From an uncultured bacterium (GTDB lineage: Bacteria > Bacillota > Clostridia > Lachnospirales > Lachnospiraceae), in the NCBI GenBank assembly GCA_947086625.1, contig CAMTZV010000006.1, forward strand, positions 1 through 11,259: a stretch of 11,259 nucleotides of DNA, read 5' to 3'. How positions within the stretch are numbered: position 1 is the stretch's first letter; the number at the start of each line of letters is the position of its first letter. The translations under genes and the position numbers were made by a program. This document shows positions 7,046-11,259 of this stretch, piece by piece. The notes under the pieces are model-generated. The model searched no databases. It was not told the origin of the DNA and was given only the letters and a program-made list of their open reading frames with translations.

Positions 7046-8524
7046 ATGGGTAAATATGTGCTTGGGATCGATCAGAGCACCCAGGGCACGAAGGCTCTTT
7101 TGTTTGATGAGGAAGGAAAGCTTTTTTGCAGGAGCGACCTTCCTCATAAACAAATTGTAGACAATCGTGGCTGGGTAGAGCATGATCCGGATGAAATTTA
7201 CAGGAACACGGTTCAGGTAGTGAAGAATCTCGTGGAAAAGGCGGGCATTGACAAGAATGAGCTTGCGGCGGTCGGCATCAGCAACCAGCGGGAGACGGCG
7301 GTGTGCTGGGAGAAGGAGACCGGAAAGCCGGTATACAACGCGATCGTGTGGCAGTGCGCCCGGGGCGCGGCCATCTGCGAGGAGCTGGAGCAGCAGGGAT
7401 ATGCCCCGATGATAAAGGAGCATACGGGGCTGCATCTCTCGCCCTATTTTTCGGCGGCAAAGCTCGCGTGGATCTTTCGGAATGTGGAAGGCGTAAAGGA
7501 ACAGGCGCAGGCGGGAAAGATCGCCTGCGGCACCGTCGACAGCTTTCTGGTGCACCGTCTGACGGGCGGGAAAAATTTTCAGACAGATTATTCCAACGCT
7601 TCGCGCACGCAGCTCTTTAACATCCGCACGCTGAAATGGGATGAGGAGATTCTGGCGCTTTTTGGCATCGACATTTCGTGCATGGCAGAGGTCACGGATT
7701 CCGACGGGGACTACGGCGAGACGGATTTTGAGGGCTTTTTGGAGAAGCCGATTCCGATTCGGGGCGTGCTCGGGGATTCGCACGGCGCGCTGTTCGGGCA
7801 GGGCTGCCTGAAGAAGGGCATGATCAAGGCGACCTACGGGACCGGCTCTTCGATTATGATGAACATTGGGGAGAAGCCGGTGTTTACCGATCTGGGCGTT
7901 GTGACCTCGCTCGCGTGGTCGATGGACGGACAGGTGAACTATGTGCTCGAGGGAAATATCAACTATACGGGCGCCGTGATTACGTGGCTGAAGGATGACG
8001 TGAAGCTCATCGCCTCCGCGGCGGAGACAGACGCGCTGGCAAAGGCCGCGGCAAAGGAGGATCACACGTATCTGGTGCCGGCGTTTTCGGGGCTTGGCGC
8101 GCCCTACTGGGACAGCAGAGCGTCCGCGGTGTTAAGCGGCATGACGCGGACAACCGGAAAGGCGGAGATCGTGCGCGCGGCACTCGAGTGCATCGCTTAC
8201 CAGATCACGGATATCGTGCATGTGATGGGCGAGGCGTCCGGCATTGAGATCGGGGAGCTGCGGGTGGACGGAGGCCCGACAAAAAACGATTACCTCATGC
8301 AGTTCCAGAGCGACCAGCTCGGCATCCCGGTGCGAATCCCCGAGGCGGAGGAGCTTTCCGGCATCGGCGCGGCCTATGCGGCGGGCATTGCGCTGGGAAT
8401 TTTTGACAAAAAAATATTTGATAAAATGAGTCGAACAAGTTATACTTCTAAGTTAGAGGAGGATGTTCGCAGACAGCGTTATGAGGGATGGAAGGACGCT
8501 GTGAGGATGGCTATGACGAAGTAA
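7046..8524 (+). CDS. FGGY-family sugar kinase on a glycerol-kinase-like scaffold
   Basis: A 492-residue two-domain kinase that phosphorylates a polyol or ketose with ATP. The phosphate-binding loop near the N-terminus is GIDQSTQGTK. Similarity runs closest to glycerol kinase along the whole length: NQRE with Arg82-Glu83, IVWQC with Trp102, SPYFSAAK with Tyr134, DYSNASRTQLFNI, catalytic Asp244 and TYGTG. These align one residue below the E. coli GlpK numbers. However, the GlpK ligands Gln246 and Phe270 correspond here to Ser245 and Ser269, so glycerol is unlikely to be the sole or natural substrate. In context it probably phosphorylates the ketose made by the isomerase. A weak AGAAGGT ribosome binding site is at 7033-7039. 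The last 120 bases are markedly AT-rich and carry a promoter candidate. A xylulokinase-like name would be a guess. Confidence 0.88.
   Translation: MGKYVLGIDQSTQGTKALLFDEEGKLFCRSDLPHKQIVDNRGWVEHDPDEIYRNTVQVVKNLVEKAGIDKNELAAVGISNQRETAVCWEKETGKPVYNAIVWQCARGAAICEELEQQGYAPMIKEHTGLHLSPYFSAAKLAWIFRNVEGVKEQAQAGKIACGTVDSFLVHRLTGGKNFQTDYSNASRTQLFNIRTLKWDEEILALFGIDISCMAEVTDSDGDYGETDFEGFLEKPIPIRGVLGDSHGALFGQGCLKKGMIKATYGTGSSIMMNIGEKPVFTDLGVVTSLAWSMDGQVNYVLEGNINYTGAVITWLKDDVKLIASAAETDALAKAAAKEDHTYLVPAFSGLGAPYWDSRASAVLSGMTRTTGKAEIVRAALECIAYQITDIVHVMGEASGIEIGELRVDGGPTKNDYLMQFQSDQLGIPVRIPEAEELSGIGAAYAAGIALGIFDKKIFDKMSRTSYTSKLEEDVRRQRYEGWKDAVRMAMTK
8418..8446 (+). promoter_or_regulatory. candidate sigma-A promoter for the regulator gene
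   Basis: TTGATA (8418-8423), a 17-base spacer and TATACT (8441-8446) each match the sigma-A consensus at five of six positions. The A/T-rich run at 8401-8417 just upstream could act as an UP element. The site lies inside the 3' end of the kinase gene, in a patch clearly more AT-rich than its surroundings. Transcription would begin near 8453, about 160 bases before the LacI-type gene. No experimental support; the call rests on consensus and spacing. Confidence 0.5.
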
Positions 8525-8526
8525 CG

Positions 8527-8570
8527 GTTCAGCGGCCGGCTGTGAGGCGGGCGAATGGCGCGGGCTGAAC
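8527..8570 (+). other. inverted repeat between kinase and regulator genes
   Basis: GTTCAGC (8527-8533) and GCTGAAC (8564-8570) are perfect 7-base arms starting a few bases after the kinase stop. The GC-rich interior can pair partly. No T-run follows, so it is not a standard terminator. It may be a 3'-end stabilising hairpin or a binding site; function unknown. Confidence 0.4.
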
Positions 8571-8613
8571 TTCTGCAAGGAAACAAAATGCGTACATAAA
8601 GGGATAAGCGGCT

Positions 8614-9612
8614 ATGAAGGTAAACATGAAGCAGATCAGTGAGCTGACGGGAGTTTCCACTGCAACGGTTTCAAACGCCCTCAATTTTAAGCGGGGTGTG
8701 AATGCGGATACGGCGGCGCGCATCCTGCGGGTGGCAAAGGAGCTGGGCTATCTGGATGAGAGCCGGATCACGAAGGTGAAGTTTGTCACGTTTAAGAGAA
8801 ACGGGAGCGTCGTGGAGGATACGCCGTTTTTTCCGCTGATGCTGACGGGTATCGAGCAGGAGTGCAGGGAAAACGGTATGGACATGGTCATGAGCAGCCT
8901 GGATATGCGGGACGCGGACTATGACGAGCAGGTCTGGAACCTGGTCAACGACAAGTCGTCGGCGATCGTGATGCTGGGGACGGAGATGCTGGCCGAGGAT
9001 ATCGGGCTGCTGCGCAATATCGCGAGTCCCTTTATTGTCGTGGATTACTGGACGGGGGACATGTCCTTTGACTGTGTTCAGATCGACAATGAGGATTCTG
9101 TCAGATATGCGACCCGGTATCTGATCAAAAAGGGACATACGAGCATCGGTTATCTGAAGGGAAATTTCCGGATCACGCCGTTTAAGGACCGGGGAAAGGG
9201 CTACCGCTCGGCGATGCGTCATGCGGGCATTCCGATCGTGGAGGATTTCACGCTCGAGGTGGGGACGACCATCGACAGCGCGTGTGCGGGGATGGAGGAG
9301 CATTTAAAGCGGGGCGTACGGCTGCCGACGGCGTTTATCGCGGACAATGATATGATTGCGCTCGGCGCGATGAAGGCCATGACACAGAGCGGTATCCGTA
9401 TTCCCGAGGACGTGTCCATCATCGGCTTTGACGACCTGCCCTTTGCGGCGGTGGCGTCCACGCCGCTCACGACCGTGCACGTGCCAAAGCAGGAGATGGG
9501 ACGGATCGTGGCGGACCGGCTGATGAAGATCATCCGGGGAGCTACAGCGGCGGCAAAAATACAGGTGTCTACGACGTTTGTGGAGCGGGAGAGCGTGCGG
9601 ACGCTGCGGTAG
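8614..9612 (+). CDS. LacI-family transcriptional regulator
   Basis: A 332-residue regulator. The N-terminal helix-turn-helix (residues 5-25, with STATVSNALN) is the LacI DNA-binding motif. The rest is a periplasmic-binding-protein-like effector domain ending with IIGFDDLPFAAVASTPLTTV, a LacI hallmark, near residues 269-288. It most likely represses this locus and is relieved by the sugar or a phosphorylated intermediate; this is inferred from position. The ATG at 8614 follows only a modest AAAGGGA about ten bases upstream; a second in-frame ATG at 8626 would start just before the helix-turn-helix and cannot be excluded. Low expression from a weak site would suit a repressor. No convincing LacI-type operator was found in the window; the main operon promoter lies upstream, outside it. 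Confidence 0.93.
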   Translation: MKVNMKQISELTGVSTATVSNALNFKRGVNADTAARILRVAKELGYLDESRITKVKFVTFKRNGSVVEDTPFFPLMLTGIEQECRENGMDMVMSSLDMRDADYDEQVWNLVNDKSSAIVMLGTEMLAEDIGLLRNIASPFIVVDYWTGDMSFDCVQIDNEDSVRYATRYLIKKGHTSIGYLKGNFRITPFKDRGKGYRSAMRHAGIPIVEDFTLEVGTTIDSACAGMEEHLKRGVRLPTAFIADNDMIALGAMKAMTQSGIRIPEDVSIIGFDDLPFAAVASTPLTTVHVPKQEMGRIVADRLMKIIRGATAAAKIQVSTTFVERESVRTLR

Positions 9613-9704
9613 TACAGTGTTATATACGCAATGCTGTACTATGGATGCCGGGGTGGAAATCGCCCCGAATGTTACTATGAGCGGTTTCGGCCGTGAATCG
9701 TAAC
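9611..9704 (+). other. three consecutive hairpins between regulator and ribokinase genes
   Basis: Hairpin 1: AGTACAGTGTT (9611-9621) pairs with AATGCTGTACT (9630-9640), 11 pairs with two G-T wobbles, overlapping the regulator stop codon. Hairpin 2: CGGGGTGG (9649-9656) pairs with TCGCCCCG (9660-9667) around AAA, with two wobbles. Hairpin 3: TGTTAC (9670-9675) pairs with GTAACA (9700-9705), with further imperfect pairing inside around TTTC. None is followed by a T-run, so ordinary rho-independent termination is unlikely. They fill most of the 124-base gap and leave only the ribosome binding region unstructured. Confidence 0.5.
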
Positions 9705-9736
9705 AATGGTTTGACGGGATATGAGGGGGATCATGC

Positions 9737-10627
9737 ATGAAGGTATTAAATTTCGGTTCGTTAAATTATGATTATGTGTACAAGGTGGATCATATGATCC
9801 TTGCGGGCGAGACGATGGACTCGTACAGTCTGGAAACACATTTTGGCGGCAAGGGCTTAAACCAGTCCGTCGCGCTGGCAAAGGCGGGGGTGCCGGTGAA
9901 GCACGCGGGAATGGTCGGCGAGGACGGGCAGGCGTTTTTGGATTTTTGCACCGAAAACGGCGTGGATGCGGAATATATCAGAAAGGTGCAGGGCAAGTCG
10001 GGGCATACGATCATCCAGCTGGACAAAAACGCGCAAAACAGCATCCTGCTCTACGGCGGGAGCAACCGCGCGATCACGAAGGAATATGTAGACGAGGTGC
10101 TGGGGCATTTTGAAAAAGGAGATATTCTGCTGCTTCAAAATGAGGTGAATCTGATGCCCTACATCATTGACACCGCTTACGGGCGGGGGATGCAGATCGT
10201 CTTAAACCCGTCGCCCTACAATGAGGCGCTGGACGGCTGCGACATGGGAAAGATCGCGGTCTTTCTCGTCAATGAGATCGAGGGGAAGCAGATCACGGGC
10301 GAGACAGAGCCGGAGCGCATTCTGGACGTTATGATGAGCCGATTCCCCGACGCGCGTATCGTGCTGACATTAGGAGGCGACGGCGTGGTTTACCGCGATA
10401 AGGAGCAGACGTGCAGGCAGGGCATTTTTAAGGTACAGGCGGTCGACACGACGGCGGCGGGCGATACGTTCACGGGCTATTTTATCGCCGGAATGCTGGA
10501 GGAGCTGCCGATTCCCGACATCCTGAGAAGATGCGCGAAGGCGTCGGCGATGGCAGTGTCGAAGATGGGCGCGGCAGAGTCGATTCCGACCGTGGAGGAG
10601 GTTAAGGCGGCGAAGCTGGACGCGTAG
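9737..10627 (+). CDS. ribokinase-type PfkB-family sugar kinase
   Basis: A 296-residue cytoplasmic kinase of the PfkB/ribokinase superfamily, close to ribokinase in length (about 300). The first family signature GGKGLNQSVALAKAG starts at residue 37. The second, DTTAAGDTFTGYF, carries the probable catalytic base Asp243 in the AAGDTF anion-hole motif. The N-terminus is NFGSLNYDYVYKVDH where ribokinases usually have GSxxxD; the Asn and Asp of NYD are retained. In ribokinases the reaction is ribose plus ATP to ribose 5-phosphate, matching the presence of rbsD, but PfkB specificity (ribose, fructose, tagatose-type, nucleosides) is hard to assign from sequence. I chose ATG 9737 after GAGGGGGAT; another ATG at 9733 is out of frame. 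It is the last gene before the terminator. Confidence 0.85.
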   Translation: MKVLNFGSLNYDYVYKVDHMILAGETMDSYSLETHFGGKGLNQSVALAKAGVPVKHAGMVGEDGQAFLDFCTENGVDAEYIRKVQGKSGHTIIQLDKNAQNSILLYGGSNRAITKEYVDEVLGHFEKGDILLLQNEVNLMPYIIDTAYGRGMQIVLNPSPYNEALDGCDMGKIAVFLVNEIEGKQITGETEPERILDVMMSRFPDARIVLTLGGDGVVYRDKEQTCRQGIFKVQAVDTTAAGDTFTGYFIAGMLEELPIPDILRRCAKASAMAVSKMGAAESIPTVEEVKAAKLDA

Positions 10628-10678
10628 GGACAGGCCGCCAAGAGACAGATGAAGTCATGGAAAAGCGTTTAAAAGCAG

Positions 10679-10715
10679 AAAGCTGTCGTGTGATAATATC
10701 ACGGCGGCTTTTTCT
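10679..10715 (+). terminator. rho-independent terminator
   Basis: AAAGCTGTCGTG (10679-10690) pairs with CACGGCGGCTTT (10700-10711) over 12 pairs, two of them G-T wobbles, around a 9-base loop. The 3' arm runs into a T-rich tail (TTTTTCTTT to about 10718). It lies about 50 bases after the ribokinase stop and just before the next promoter, so it plausibly ends the sugar operon. Confidence 0.85.
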
Positions 10716-10719
10716 TTAC

Positions 10720-10748
10720 TTGCCAGAAATAGCAAAAACAGGTATAGT
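10720..10748 (+). promoter_or_regulatory. sigma-A promoter of the AAA-ATPase-like gene
   Basis: TTGCCA (10720-10725), a 17-base spacer and TATAGT (10743-10748) each match consensus at five of six positions. Transcription would start near 10755, giving a leader of about 70 bases. That leader holds a perfect inverted repeat TTACT-ATA-AGTAA (10775-10787) and a looser one around 10754-10776, either of which could be an operator. Confidence 0.7.
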
Positions 10749-10774
10749 ATAGGAAACGAACAAAGTGTTTGCGT

Positions 10775-10787
10775 TTACTATAAGTAA
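10775..10787 (+). promoter_or_regulatory. small palindrome in the leader of the AAA-ATPase-like gene
   Basis: TTACT and AGTAA form perfect 5-base arms around ATA, about 27 bases after the -10 element. The position would suit an operator, but no regulator can be named and so short a palindrome may be chance. Confidence 0.3.
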
Positions 10788-10827
10788 CAGAAACAGGCCA
10801 TGCTGTCAGACAGAGGAGGTGCGTGCA

Positions 10828-11259
10828 ATGAAGAGAAAACGGCTGCCGCTCGGGATTGAATTTTATAAGGAGATGATAGACAAGTCTTACTATTATGTCG
10901 ATAAGACGCTGCTTGTGCGGGATCTGCTGGATCAGGGTGCGAAGGTGAACCTGTTTACGCGCCCACGGCGTTTCGGGAAGACGCTGACGCTTCAGATGCT
11001 GCGCACGTTTTTTGAGCAGGAGATCGGGCGTGACGGTGAGGCTGTGGACAACAGCCGCTATTTTGAGGGGACGAAGCTCGCTCAGGCGGGTGAGCAGTAT
11101 ATGGGCCGCATGGGCCGCTATCCGGTTATCTCGCTGTCGCTCAAATCGACGAAGCAGCCGGATTTTCAGATGGCGTATGCGTGCCTGCGGGATACGATTG
11201 CAAGTGAGTTCAGCAGACATGCGTATGTGCTTGCGTCCGACTGTATTTCAGAGGAAATG
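10828..11259 (+). CDS. AAA-ATPase-like protein (PF09820 / PD-(D/E)XK nuclease type), 3'-truncated
   Basis: 144 codons are open to the window edge; there is no stop. The ATG follows a strong AGGAGG at 10814-10819. The N-terminus (PLGIEFYKEMIDKSYYYVDKT) followed by the P-loop variant RPRRFGKTL with Lys51 is characteristic of the PF09820 AAA-ATPase-like family. These proteins are often about 500-600 residues, end in a PD-(D/E)XK nuclease-like domain, and occur in many copies in gut Clostridia and Bacteroidetes. Their function is unknown; links to mobile DNA or defence have been suggested but cannot be tested here because the C-terminus is missing. It has its own promoter after the terminator, so it is not part of the sugar operon. 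Confidence 0.85.
   Translation, partial: MKRKRLPLGIEFYKEMIDKSYYYVDKTLLVRDLLDQGAKVNLFTRPRRFGKTLTLQMLRTFFEQEIGRDGEAVDNSRYFEGTKLAQAGEQYMGRMGRYPVISLSLKSTKQPDFQMAYACLRDTIASEFSRHAYVLASDCISEEM

Noticed and set aside
8403..8427. TTGACA with TAAAAT as a promoter in the kinase 3' end
   Set aside because: The spacer is only 13 bases; the overlapping TTGATA-17-TATACT pair fits far better.
3151..8524. Classical L-fucose operon (fucU, fucI, fucK)
   Set aside because: The pyranase matches RbsD rather than FucU, the isomerase is far shorter than FucI, the kinase is glycerol-kinase-like, and no fuculose-phosphate aldolase or lactaldehyde reductase gene is present.

Overview
The window reads as a sugar-uptake and catabolism locus from a fairly GC-rich Firmicute, most likely a gut Clostridia/Lachnospiraceae-type bacterium. 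That placement is inferred from strong AGGAGG-type ribosome binding sites, the combination of a DUF2291 lipoprotein with an RbsA/RbsC-type transporter, a transketolase split into two genes, and a PF09820-type AAA-ATPase-like gene. No sequence search was possible.

Layout, all on the + strand. 3-449: C-terminal part of a DUF2291 lipoprotein. 464-2002 and 2021-3064: ATPase and permease of a ribose/simple-sugar ABC importer; the sugar-binding protein is presumably upstream, outside the window. 3151-3552: D-ribose pyranase RbsD. 3683-5083: short L-fucose/L-arabinose isomerase-family protein. 5100-5927 and 5924-6856: N- and C-terminal transketolase subunits with a 4-base overlap. 7046-8524: FGGY kinase on a glycerol-kinase-like scaffold. 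8614-9612: LacI-family regulator. 9737-10627: ribokinase-type PfkB kinase. A rho-independent terminator at about 10679-10715 closes the block. A new promoter then leads into a 3'-truncated AAA-ATPase-like gene from 10828, unrelated to sugar use. There is no gene-free stretch over 300 bases; the longest gaps are 10628-10827 and 6857-7045.

Working model (inference): the importer brings in an aldose, RbsD interconverts its ring forms, the isomerase makes the ketose, the FGGY kinase phosphorylates it, and the dedicated two-subunit transketolase passes it to pentose-phosphate intermediates. No aldolase is visible, so a classical fucose route (fuculose-1-phosphate aldolase) is not supported here. 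Candidates are a pentose such as D-arabinose through D-ribulose, or a branched sugar such as D-apiose through apulose 4-phosphate, for which a two-subunit transketolase route is known. RbsD plus the ribokinase could also handle ribose itself. The kinase keeps most glycerol-kinase ligand residues but has two substitutions that would enlarge the pocket, which points to a substrate other than glycerol.

The gaps between genes are unusually structured. They hold a two-copy degenerate repeat before rbsD and before the isomerase gene, a ~139-bp imperfect palindrome with TIR-like ends and a 7-bp flanking direct repeat before the kinase, and three consecutive hairpins between the regulator and ribokinase genes. 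There is also a good promoter candidate inside the AT-rich 3' end of the kinase gene, which would allow the regulator to be expressed separately.
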